A stretch of DNA of 64,000 bases from Caulobacteraceae bacterium. Its GTDB lineage: Bacteria > Pseudomonadota > Alphaproteobacteria > Caulobacterales > Aquidulcibacteraceae. Below, piece after piece: positions 43,747 through 53,309 of the stretch. A program made the position numbers and the translations under genes. The notes beneath the pieces were generated by a model. It did not search any database, had not been told where the DNA came from, and saw only the letters and a list, made by a program, of their open reading frames with translations. Positions within the stretch are counted from its first letter, which is position 1, and each line of letters begins with the position of its first letter. The stretch is taken from positions 1-64,000 of the forward strand of contig JADJCG010000003.1 of assembly GCA_016703335.1 (NCBI GenBank), written 5' to 3'.

Positions 43747-46084
43747 TCAGTTTTTCTTCGACCAGCGCGAGAGACGCGAGAAGAATTTGTCGCGACGTTC
43801 CTGGTCCGGCTCGTAGGTAGGGGCATCGGCGGCGACCGCCGACGCCGGTGCGGGTTCTGCCTCGGCTGCGGCGCTGACGGCTTCGCTGAAGCTTTCCGTC
43901 ACCGGCTCCGCTGCCGGATGGACGAAGATCTCAGCCTCCGGCGCGGGCGCGCTCGGCCTGCTTGGCGTTGCTGCGTCCGCGGACGGCTTCGGGCTCGGCG
44001 CGGCGCGTATCGCCATTGCGGGCGGGGCGTTCCGGGCGCGGCGTCAGATGCTTCAGATCGGCGCTGACGAAATCCAGCCATTCGCCGCCATCGACTTCAT
44101 AGACACGGCGGCCACGACCGCGGCCACGGCGGCGGCGCCGGTTGCCGTTGCGGCCGTTGCGATCTTCGCGCTGCGCGGCGGGCTTCGGTGGTTCGCCTTC
44201 TCGGGGCTTCCTCGCTTCGGCGATCGCTTCTTCGCCTTCGCGCGGCGCTTGCCGCCACGGCGGCCACGGCGGCGGCGGCGTTTGCGGTCGTCGCCATCGC
44301 CTTCGCCGTTGTCTCTGGCAACGACACGCGGCGTGGTTTCAACTTCGCTTCAGCTTCGACCTCCTCGTCTTCGGCTTCTTCGTCAACATCGACGGCGGCG
44401 CGGCATCCGCTTCTTCGGCTTCAATCTCGACATCGCGGCGTTGTTGTTGGCGGCTACGGCCACGGGCTGGCGGCGCGGCGACCTCGGCCTCTTCGGCTTC
44501 CTCGTCGAAGCCGCTGTCGATATTGCAATTTCGAAATCACCCGAATGAAGTTCGCGGCGAGGCGCCGATGCGAACGCGAACGTGGTTGTTCTCTTCGATT
44601 GTCGCCAGAGCGTCGCGCTTCTCGTTGAGCAGGTAGATCGCCGTATCGGACGCGGTGCGCGCTTCGATCAGGCGGTTCTTCTTTTTGGCAGCGGCTTCAT
44701 CGAGCGCGCGCAGCAGGGAGAGCGAAGCGCTTTCCACTGAGCGGACGCGCCCAGAGCCTTGGCAATGATCGCAAACGTGGCTCGTGCCTTCCAGCACGCC
44801 GGTGCGGCGCCGCTGGCGGGAAAGTTCGAGCAGGCCAAAGCCGCTAATCTTGCCCATTTGCACGCGGGCGCGATCGAAGCGGAGCGCGTCCTTCATCCGC
44901 TTTTCGACAACGCGATCGTTCTTCGACTCCTCCATGTCGATGAAGTCGATCACGACAAGGCCGGCGAGATCCCGCAGGCGCATTTGGCGCGCGGCCTCGT
45001 CGGCGGCTTCCAGGTTGGTCTTGAACGCGGTTTGCTCGATGTTGCGTTCGCGCGTGGCGCGGCCGGAGTTCACGTCGATGGCGACGAGCGCTTCGGCCTG
45101 GTTGATGACGATATAGCCGCCGCTCTTCAGCGTCACGATCGGCGAATAGATCGATTCAAGTTGCTTTTCGACGCCGAGCTTGGCGAAGATCGGCGTTGAA
45201 TCTTTCCAGAGCTGCACGCGCTTGGCGTGGCTCGGCATCAGCATCCGGATGAAGTCTTTGGCTTCCTTGTAAGCTGCATCGCCTTCGACGTGAATTTCAT
45301 CGACGTCTTTGTCGTAGAGGTCGCGGATCGCGCGCTTCACCAGCGAGCTTTCTTCATAGATCAAAGCCGGCGCGATCGACTTCAACGTCTCGTCGCGAAT
45401 GGTTTCCCAGGCGCGCGAGAGATATTCGTAATCGCGCTTGATCTCCGTCTTCGTGCGCTTGGCGCCAGCGGTGCGGATGATCAGGCCTTGGCCTTGCGGC
45501 ACCTCAAGATCGGTGGCGATCTTCTTCAGGCGCTTGCGGTCCGTCGCTTGCGTGATCTTACGCGAGATGCCGCCGCCACGACCTGTGTTCGGCATTAACA
45601 CGCAATAGCGGCCGGCGAGCGAGAGGTAGGTCGTGAGCGCAGCGCCTTTGTTGCCGCGTTCTTCCTTCACCACCTGGATCAGCATGATCTGGCGGCGGCG
45701 AATGACCTCTTGGATCTTGTAGCGGCGCGTCAGAATGCGGCGGCGGCGCTCGTCGAGCGCGTCATCATCTTCTTCTTCGCCTTCGCTTTCCGCTTCCGCC
45801 TTGGCGAGTTCCGCTTTGATCGATTCCTGATCGGCGTGCGGGATCGCGTAATAGTCGGGGTGGATTTCCGAGAAGGCGAGGAAGCCGTGGCGGTTACCGC
45901 CGTACTCCACAAAGGCAGCCTGCAGCGACGGCTCAACGCGCGTCACCTTGGCGAGATAGATATTGCCTCTGAGTTGTTTTCTGCTGGCTACCTCGAAATC
46001 GAAATCTTCAACGCGGCTTCCGTCGAGCACCGCAACCCGGGTTTCTTCCGGGTGGGCGGCGTCGATCAGCATTTTCTTGGCCAT
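43747..46084 (-). CDS. rne: Ribonuclease E, C-terminal region frameshifted
   Basis: From ATG 46084 (MAKKMLIDAAHPEETRVAVL) the catalytic half is intact to about 44540. It has the S1 domain with a long acidic insert (AEAESEGEEEDDDALDERRR), the RNase H-like and 5'-sensor regions, catalytic Asp in LVAIDVNSGRATRERN and VVIDFIDMEESKNDR, and the zinc-link CDHCQGSG. Beyond 44537 the frame changes repeatedly. The remaining 800 bases encode an Arg/Glu/Pro-rich disordered tail, with RGRGRGRRVYEVDGGEWLDF near 44090 and a C-terminus DKFFSRLSRWSKKN. That tail scaffolds the degradosome. It is divergent from the amidase gene, as in Caulobacterales. Confidence 0.93.
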
Positions 46085-47030
46085 TAAGGGCTCCGTAGGC
46101 GTCGCGCGCACGGGCATCCGAACTTCCGGAACGAACCGGGGCAGAGGCGGCGAGGCGACGCAAAGTCATTGAGGGTGATCCTGCGCGATCGCGGCCCGGA
46201 CCCGATGGGCCTCTGGCGCTAGATCGATCGCTTTGCGGATCATAAGTGGGCTCCAATTGACGCGCCTAAACAGGGCGCCGGCTCACGCTTCCTTCCTGGG
46301 TACGGGGGCTCAAGGTCCGAACGTGGCAGCTAACGCAGCGCCACAGGGCCTGATTTCGCCGATCCGCAGGGCGGGAGCGCGCCGGGCGGCCTGGGGATAA
46401 GTCCCGGCGGCGCACACGGCGATGGACATTACATATGCATGATTTGTCGGGGAGTGGAAGCGCGGGGGTTGGGCGGGGGGCGGAGCGGCGCCCCCGCGGT
46501 AGGGCGGGGCCGCCCCCCGGGGGGCCGGGGCGGCGCGGGAGGGGGTCCGGGCCCCCCCCGAGCAAGACCGATAACTCAGCCTTCAACGGCGTGACCTGGC
46601 TGGGCGCCGGCGGGGCGGCCGGGGCCGCCAAGCGCTCGCGGCGCGCGAGCTTGACAGCGCGCGCCGGCAATGGGCCGACCAGAGGTCGGCGGGCGCCCAG
46701 GGGCGAGCGGTCGCCGGGCGACCGGGCCGGGGGCGCGCGGAGCGCGGCGGGGGGGGCGGCCGGCTGGCGCGGCCGGGCTGCGGCGGCGCGCGGCGCCAGA
46801 CGGCCGGCGGGGGCCCGAAGCCTGGGCTGGCGAGCCAGCTGACCGGCCGTGGCGTCTCCGGTAACGGCCAACCGGGCACGGCAGGCGGGCGCGCGCGTAC
46901 CGCCGGTGAACACGCCACCCACCGCGCAGGCGGCGTTGGCGGCCGCCACCGCGATGAGCGTGTGGTTACCGGTCATTCACCTTCCTTTTCAACTCGATAG
47001 CAAGCCCGATCGGGTACTTTCACAATATTC
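46085..47030. other. Long intergenic region with anomalous, almost pure G/C stretches
   Basis: 946 bases between rne (minus) and the amidase gene (plus). The first 350 bases look normal and must include the rne leader. From about 46436 to 46830 the sequence is extremely GC-rich with long homopolymers (eight C near 46553, eight G near 46749). A minus-strand frame, 46266-46976, is open throughout; its start MTGNHTLIAVAAANAACAVG has a ribosome site (AAGGAAGG) and looks like a signal sequence, but the rest is low-complexity Arg/Pro/Ala. Such a frame is expected by chance at this GC content. A real small exported protein whose body is misassembled is possible. Confidence 0.5.
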
Positions 47031-48027
47031 ATGGACGTTACTCGTCGAGCCTTCGCCTTCTTTGGCGCGACTGCCGTGGGCAGTGTTGCGATGGGCGGCC
47101 GCGCATTCGCGGACGTCCCGTCGTCGATCCATGGCGTGCTCGTACAGGATGCTGGTGCTGCCTGCCGCGTGACGCTGGCGCTCGATCGCCCGGCGCAGGC
47201 GCGGACGTTTTTCCTCAGTGAACCGTCGCGGTTCGTGATCGATATCGCCAATGCGCAGCTCGCACTGCCGGGCGGCGCGAGCGGCCAGGGGCCGGGTGCG
47301 GGCGTCGTGCGCCGCTATCGCTATGCGCCGCAAGCGAACGGCATTTCGCGGATCGTGCTCGATCTTGAAGCGCCGGCGCAGCTTGTGCGTCAGGAAACCG
47401 GCGGCCGCCGCAATGCGGCGCTGAGCTTTGATATCGCGCGCCAACGCCCGCGCCAGCGCCCGCCCCATGCAGCGCGCCGGCCGCAACCAGCGCCGCCGCA
47501 CCATCGTGATCGATCCCGGCCACGGCGGGCGCGATCCGGGCGCGGTCGGCGTCACCGGCACGCGCGAGAAAGACGTCGTGCTGGACTGGCGCTGAAGGCG
47601 CGCGACGCGCTGGAACACCGTGCGCTATCGCGTTGCTTTGACGCGCGACGCGGACAATTTCGTTGAGCATGCAGACCGCGTCCGGTTCGCGCGCGCGCAG
47701 CACGCGGACCTTTTCATTTCGGTCCACGCGGACGCGAGCCCCAACCACGATACGACCGGCGCCTCAGTTTACACGCTGTCGGACAGCGGCGCGAACCGGG
47801 CCCAAAATATGATGGCGTCGCAGAACTGGGATCTCGATCTCGGCGACACTCGTAACTCGTTGGCGCGCGACATCCTGGTCGATCTGGCGCAACGCGACAC
47901 GACCAACCGCTCAGCCCAATTTGCGCAGGTTGCCGACCCGCGCGCCCGCGAACCGATGGCCGACGCCATGGCCCAGGCGGTGGACGCCTATTTTGCGCCG
48001 GCCGCAATGTATGCGGCGGCTGACTAA
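47031..48027 (+). CDS. amiC: N-acetylmuramoyl-L-alanine amidase (Amidase_3), frameshifted and internally shortened
   Basis: Starts with a Tat-like signal (TRRAFAFFGATAVGSVAMGG) and an AMIN domain (CRVTLALDRPAQARTFFLSE, NGISRIVLDLEAPAQ). After a frame change near 47450, the catalytic domain reads TIVIDPGHGGRDPGAVGVTG then TREKDVVLDW (zinc His and Glu). After a further change near 47600 it continues ADLFISVHADASPNHDTTGA. Near the end the sequence jumps from NRSAQFAQ to VADPRAREPMADAM, skipping the roughly 50 residues that carry the final catalytic Glu in the family. The protein cleaves septal peptidoglycan, and DipM-type factors activate it. As written it would be inactive. Confidence 0.85.
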
Positions 48028-48146
48028 ATTTGGCGCAGATCTTAAGCTAAATCGGCTATGCCTACAGTCCGTCCTGGCCTTAATCGCGCCTCATTACGAG
48101 GCGAGGCCGGGCGGCATATTCCATAGGCGCGCAGAAGCGGGGCGCA

Positions 48147-50451
48147 ATGTCGCGAACAAGTTCTTACGACCGCGGTTGGGACGACGAAGAGTACGACGAC
48201 GATGACTATGATCGTCGCGACTATCGCGAGCCCCGGGGCGGTGGCGGCGGCGGCGGTTGCCGTGGCGCAAGAGCTTTGATTGGCCTTGGGATCGCCTGGC
48301 GTCTGGGCTGCTCGCGGTCATCATCTTTTGATCGCGGCGCTGCAGGGCCTGCCCAGCCTGGCCGATCTGCAAGATTATCAGCCGCCGGTCACGAGCCGCG
48401 TCCACGCGGGCGACGGCGCGTTGGTCGCCGAGTTCGCGCGTTTGGACGAAGCTGCGTGAAGGTTTGGTAGCGCAACGTATCGAGCGCGTGCTCGATAAGG
48501 ACCGGGTTCTCGAGCTTTATCTGAACCAGATTTATCTCGGTAACCGCGCCTATGGCGTGGCGGCGGCGGCGCTCAATTATTTCGACAAGCCGCTCTCTGA
48601 ACTCAGCGTTTCGGAAGCTGCGTATCTCGCCATTCTGCCGAAGGGTCCGGCGAACTATCAGCTGCCGCGCAACCGCGAACGCGCCATCGATCGCCGCAAC
48701 TACGCAATCAGCCGGATGCTGGAGCGCGGCTACATCACCGAAGCGCAAGCTGAAGAAGCGCGCGCGGCTGATCTTGAGGTACACAACCGCTTGGCGGGCG
48801 ATCAATACATCGCCGCTTCGCACTTCGTCGAAGAAGTGCGCCGTCAGGTGCAAGATCAGTACGGCGAGCGCGCGCTCTATGATGGCGGTCTCTCGATCCG
48901 CTCGACCATCGATACGCGCCTGCAACTCGCGGCCGCACAATCGCTGCGCCGTGGCTTGGAAGAATATGATCGCCGTCATGAATGGCGCGGCCCGATCGGT
49001 CGGGTGATCCGAGCGGCGATGTGCGCGCGCAACTGGCGGAAGCCGACGCAGCGCCGCAGCTTTCGGACTGGCGGCGCGCAATGGTCACCGCGACCGGCAA
49101 CGGCGCGATTACGGTCACGGACGAAAACGGCCAGACCGGCCGCTTGGGCGACAATGACGCGCAATGGGCCGCGCAAGGCGCGCGCCGCGAACGCGCGGGC
49201 GCTGACGGCGGGCGCGATTGTCTATGCGACGCGCGCTTCGAACGGCCGCTACACCCTGAAGCAAGTGCCGCAAATCCAGGGCGCGCTCGTCGCGATGGAT
49301 CCGCACACTGGCCGCGTGTTGGCGATGGTCGGCGGCTATTCCTTCAACGACGCCAACGGCCTCAATCGCGCGACGCAAGCGCAGCGCCAGCCTGGTTCGT
49401 CGTTCAAGCCGATCGTGTACGCGGCGGCGCTGGATTACGGCTTGACGCCGGCAACGCTTGTCGATGACGCGCCGCTGTCGATCTCGGCGGGTGACGGTTC
49501 GAACTGGTCGCCTGAAAACTACACGCGTGAATTCTACGGCCCGACGACTTTGCGTCGTGGTCTGGAATTGTCACGGAACGCGATGACCGCGCGCGTGGCT
49601 TACGAAATGGGCCCTGAGCGCATTCTCGATTACGGGCGCCGCATGGGTGTCTACGGCGATCGCACGCAGGCCGTGTTTGCTTTGGCGCTCGGCGCCGGCG
49701 AAACCACGTTGCTGCGGATGACGACGGCCTACGGCATGTTCGTGAACGGCGGGCGTCGCATCCAGCCGATCGTCATCGACCGTATTCAAGATCGCACTGG
49801 TCGTTCGGTGTTCCGCCGCGATCAACGCGAATGCCCGAATTGCAACGCCGAATGGGCGCGCCAGCGCGCGCCGACCTTGGCGGACAATCGCGAGCAAGTG
49901 CTCGATCCGGTCACGGCCTATCAGATCGTCTCAATGTCTGAAGGCGTGGTGTTGCGCGGTACGGCGACCAGCATCGCAGCCCTTGGCTTTCCCCTCGGCG
50001 GCAAGACCGGCACGACCAACGATTACAAGGACGCCTGGTTTATCGGCTTCTCGCCGGACCTTGTCGTCGGTGTCTGGGCAGGCTTCGATACGCCGCGCGA
50101 CATGGGTGAAGGCGAGACCGGTGGCCGTATCTCGGCGCCGATCTTCCGCGACTTCATGCGTGAAGCGCTGCGCAATTCATCGCCAACGCCGTTCCGTATT
50201 CCGGCCGGTGCGCGTCTTGTGCGCATCGACTATTTGACGGGCGGTCTGCCGAACGCAACGACGACCACGACGATCCTGGAGGCGTTCCGCCCGGGCACCG
50301 AGCCGACGCGCGACGTGACGTCGTCGCCGTTCATGTTCGGCGGCACCGATCCGATCGATCCGCGCGTCTTGCGGGCCTGGCGGCACCGACACGCCAACGG
50401 TGGATCCAGCCGCAGCAGCAACAGGACGAGGATCTGGGCGGCCTCTACTAA
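48147..50451 (+). CDS. mrcA: Penicillin-binding protein 1A, frameshifted, transglycosylase core missing
   Basis: Begins with a charged cytoplasmic tail (SSYDRGWDDEEYDDDDYDRR). After frame changes follow the membrane segment and LQDYQPPVTSRVHAGDGALV. At about 48440 the sequence jumps to KLREGLVAQRIERVLDKDRV, skipping about 70 residues that hold the catalytic Glu motif (EDxxFxxHxG) and the STITxQ motif. The rest of the transglycosylase domain (LYLNQIYLGNRAYGVAAAAL) and the transpeptidase domain are present: Ser-x-x-Lys in PGSSFKPIVYAAAL, a later SxN and KTGTT in GGKTGTTNDYKDAWF. One more frame change lies near 49005 and one near 50385. The true end is probably QDEDLGGLY with TAA at 50449-50451. 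Confidence 0.88.
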
Positions 50452-50517
50452 GTCCGCCCGCTTATCTGCAGCCGCCTTCGCCTATCTAAGCCCTTCAGAT
50501 TCAGAGGGGCTTCCATC

Positions 50518-51650
50518 ATGCGCGCCGACATCGTCGCTTTGGCCGATCAAATCGAAACCGCCGTGGGCTTGCTCCGGAGGCGTCTTTGACTGGGAACCGT
50601 CCCAAGTCAGACTCGATGAATTGAACGCGCTCTCCGAGCGCCCAGATTTTTGGAACGATCCGGAGAAAGCGCAAAAGCTGATGCGCGAGCGCAACAAGCT
50701 CGAGAACGGGCATGAACGCCATCCTGTCGCTCGAGCGCGATCTGAAGGACAGCGTCGAGCTCGCCGAGATGGCCGAAGCGGAGGGCGACGCATCCCTGAT
50801 CGAGGAAGCTGCAGCGACGCTGAAAACGGTGCAAAGTCGCGCCGGCGAAGGCGGAACTGGAAGCGCTGCTCTCCGGCGAAGCCGATAGCAACGACGCCTA
50901 CATCGAAATCAATTCCGGCGCCGGCGGCACCGAGAGCCAGGATTGGGCGTCGATGCTGCTGCGCATGTACTTGCGCTGGGCGAATGCGCGCGGGTTCAAA
51001 GCAGATTTGCTGGAAGAGCAAGGCGGCGATACGGCCGGCATCAAATCGGCGACGGTGCTGGTCAATGGCGAAAACGCTTATGGCTGGCTGAAGACCGAAG
51101 GCGGGCGCACCGCCTGGTGCGCATCAGTCCGTATGATCCAAACGCGCGCCGCCACACCTCGTTCGCGAGCGCGTGGGTCTATCCGAAGATCGATGACTCG
51201 ATCGAAATTGAAATCCTCGACAAGGACGTGCGCACAGACACCTATCGCGCCTCGGGCGCTGGCGGTCAGCACGTCAACAAGACGGACTCGGCGGTGCGTT
51301 TGACGCACATGCCGACGGGCATCGTCGTTGCCTGCCAAGCGGAGCGCTCACAGCACAAGAACCGTGCGGCCGCATGGGACATGCTGCGCGCGCGGATTTA
51401 CGAGGCCGAATTGCAAAAGCGCGAAGCGGCGGCCCAGCACCTCGAAGACAGCAAAACCGAAATCGGCTGGGGCCGCCAGATCCGGTCTTACGTCTTGCAG
51501 CCGTATCAGATGGTCAAAGACCTGCGCACCGGCGTTGAAACCTCCGACACGCAAGGCGTGCTCGATGGCGATCTCGATCAGTTCATGGCAGCGTCGCTGG
51601 CGGCGCGCGTGAGTGGGGCGAGCGACAAGCAGGTCGAAGACATCGACTAA
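50518..51650 (+). CDS. prfB: Peptide chain release factor 2, programmed frameshift plus further indels
   Basis: RF2 releases peptides at UGA and UAA. The first 23 codons (MRADIVALADQIETAVGLLR...) end at an in-frame TGA, 50587-50589, within the classic programmed +1 site. The main frame resumes as DWEPSQVRLDELNALSERPD. Later landmarks: SGAGGTESQDWASMLLRMY with the catalytic GGQ in RASGAGGQHVNKTDSAVRLT, and the C-terminus. Three additional frame changes lie near 50705, 50845 and 51105. Those have no recoding signal and are probably consensus errors. The tripeptide anticodon region (SPF in E. coli) is within the damaged part and could not be checked. Confidence 0.93.
50576..50590 (+). promoter_or_regulatory. 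Programmed +1 ribosomal frameshift site of prfB
   Basis: The internal Shine-Dalgarno GGAGG (50576-50580) is followed, three bases later, by CTT TGA C (50584-50590). This is the conserved prfB recoding signal: low RF2 lets the ribosome slip from CTT to TTT and read GAC. It autoregulates RF2 level. The spacing equals that of E. coli prfB. Confidence 0.93.
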
Positions 51651-51675
51651 GTTGGGGCTAATTGGGCGGGGGCCC

Positions 51676-52683
51676 ATGAGTTTGGAAGCGACAGAACCGC
51701 CGCCGATTGAGGCGATTGAACAGCCGGTCCCTTGGATCGTGCAGTATCAGCGCGCGCAGTGTTCTGGCGCGTCGCCGATGACGACATTCCAAGGTTTGAT
51801 CTGCGATGAGATCGTGCTGCCGCAAAGCGCTGCCGATAACGTCGATCCAGCGCAATTAGTTTTAGCCACCGATGCGTGGGTCGATGCGCTGACGAACCAG
51901 GCTCACTTCTTGCCGGGTGAGTTCGCGCAGGAAGCGCTCTGGAGTTTCTATGCGCGCGATTATCTCACGCAGGTGAGCGAGGGCGGGCATGCGCAATATT
52001 TCGCCAATCGTGGTGGCGATGAGATTGCGCTGCGCAGCGCCGGCGCGGGCTTGAAGAGCATGCTCGCGGACCCGCATCTTCAGCTGTTTAATTTGCTGGT
52101 GCGCTTGAAGCGCGCAAAGCCCGCGCAGGCGCGCAAGATTGCGGCCGAGCACGATTATCGCTCTGCAAAGGCCGCGCTGAAGGATTTGGACAGGCGCTTT
52201 GCAGAACTTGAAAACAAAGAGCCGCTGACCGCGCGCCACAAGACGTGGCTGAAGAGCCTCCGCAAAGTGAAGTTCGCGCCTGACGCGGAGATGACGGGCC
52301 ATCTGCAACGCGTCGCGCAGATCAATAAGTTGTTCGCGCGCCGCAAGATGGAGGGTGATCGCGTACGCGCCGAGACGTTGCGCGCATTGCCGTCGTTCCG
52401 CGCTGTGAAAGCGCTTTGCGACATGTCGGGGCTGACGATCACGAACTTCCGTTCGATGGGCTTTGGGCCAATGCGCGCGGTGTGGCCTGATGGGCCAGAC
52501 GTGAGCGCGTTTGTGTATCGTGCCGAGACGGATAAGGGGACGCGCGCCGCTGTGTTCTATCGCGAAGGACGCTTCTTTAAGCGCTATCTCAGTGCGCTAT
52601 TGACGCCAGATGGCGGGCTGCCGGTTGGCTCGCTGTCGCTGACTGAAGCCGAATACGCGGAGATCGTGCCGGCCGAGACCTGA
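51676..52683 (+). CDS. DMP19/DUF4375-like protein
   Basis: 335 residues from ATG 51676. The first half has the DMP19 (DUF4375) pattern: LWSFYARDYLTQVSEGGHAQ, YFANRGGDEIALRSAGAGLK. The middle is a charged helical segment with many Lys/Arg (residues 165-250). The C-terminal 90 residues form a beta-rich unit (FRSMGFGPMRAVWPDGPDVS, AAVFYREGRFFKRYL). Function is not established. It lies 25 bases after prfB on the same strand. Confidence 0.65.
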   Translation: MSLEATEPPPIEAIEQPVPWIVQYQRAQCSGASPMTTFQGLICDEIVLPQSAADNVDPAQLVLATDAWVDALTNQAHFLPGEFAQEALWSFYARDYLTQVSEGGHAQYFANRGGDEIALRSAGAGLKSMLADPHLQLFNLLVRLKRAKPAQARKIAAEHDYRSAKAALKDLDRRFAELENKEPLTARHKTWLKSLRKVKFAPDAEMTGHLQRVAQINKLFARRKMEGDRVRAETLRALPSFRAVKALCDMSGLTITNFRSMGFGPMRAVWPDGPDVSAFVYRAETDKGTRAAVFYREGRFFKRYLSALLTPDGGLPVGSLSLTEAEYAEIVPAET

Positions 52684-52710
52684 GCGCGTCGGGATCGGGG
52701 CTTGACGGCA

Positions 52711-52732
52711 CTTGATTGAACGTTCATTCAAG
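52711..52732. promoter_or_regulatory. Palindromic TetR-type operator
   Basis: A near-perfect 22-bp palindrome: arms CTTGA...TCAAG and a central perfect TGAACGTTCA, with one T-T mismatch on each side. It lies directly before the SRPBCC gene and downstream of a possible -35, TTGACG at 52702-52707, so a bound repressor would cover the -10 region. The TetR gene is the second gene of this transcript, so autoregulation is likely. Confidence 0.72.
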
Positions 52733-52736
52733 AGGA

Positions 52737-53309
52737 ATGTTCAAGTTCATTGGCGCGCTGGCGGCGTTGGCGCTCAGCGTTTCGGCAGCTGAGGCACAGG
52801 ACGTCTCCGATTGCTCAAGCGTTGATAGCGCTGGCGTGAGGACGCTGTGCCGTGAGGCCGATTTTCCGGCTGAGCCTGCGCGTTTGTGGGCGCTGTGGAG
52901 CGATCCAGAGCAACTCTCCACTTGGATGGCGCCGGTCGCGACGATTGATCTGCGGCCCGGCGGGATGATGGAAGCGGCGTATGATGTGTCGGGCCACATC
53001 GGCGATCCGAACAACATTTTGAACCGCGTCGTCGCCGTTGATCCAATGCACTCGCTGTCGCTTCAAGTTGAGCGTGCACCGCCTGGTTTTCCGCACCCTG
53101 TCGAGGTGCGTGAGTTGGTGACTGTGATTGAGTTTGCGCCAGCCGGTGAGCACGCGACGCGCGTGCGTGTGTCGATGGCCGGTTATCGCGAAGGGCAAGC
53201 TTTCGACGAGCTCTATGCGTTCTTTGCGGCTGGCAACAGCTGGACGCTTCGGAAGCTTGGCGAACGCATAACGAACGGCCCGTTCCAGTGGGCCGAGGAC
53301 GGCGAATGA
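52737..53309 (+). CDS. Exported SRPBCC (AHSA1-like) domain protein
   Basis: 190 residues from ATG 52737; the frame also has a TTG at 52716, inside the operator. A signal peptide (FKFIGALAALALSVSAAEAQ) precedes a SRPBCC/AHSA1 ligand-binding fold: FPAEPARLWALWSDPEQLST, WMAPVATIDLRPGGMMEAAY, VEVRELVTVIEFAPAG, and a terminal helix. Most AHSA1 proteins are cytosolic, so the signal peptide is unusual. If transcription starts about seven bases after the likely -10, the message would be nearly leaderless. The stop overlaps the TetR start. Confidence 0.78.
   Translation: MFKFIGALAALALSVSAAEAQDVSDCSSVDSAGVRTLCREADFPAEPARLWALWSDPEQLSTWMAPVATIDLRPGGMMEAAYDVSGHIGDPNNILNRVVAVDPMHSLSLQVERAPPGFPHPVEVRELVTVIEFAPAGEHATRVRVSMAGYREGQAFDELYAFFAAGNSWTLRKLGERITNGPFQWAEDGE

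Noticed and set aside
44097..44342. Independent Arg-rich proteins in the 3' part of rne
   Set aside because: They are out-of-frame readings of the disordered RNase E tail, which continues through frame changes to the C-terminus DKFFSRLSRWSKKN.
46266..46976. 236-codon minus-strand open frame before the amidase gene
   Set aside because: Its body is low-complexity Arg/Pro/Ala translated from a nearly pure G/C tract, where open frames arise by chance. Only its first 20 codons look plausible, so I describe it under the intergenic region rather than as a gene.
48464..51091. A single 875-residue protein spanning PBP1A and RF2
   Set aside because: The read-through joins the PBP1A transpeptidase to the post-frameshift RF2 frame only because of indels near 50385 and the programmed prfB shift; the two genes have separate starts and stops.
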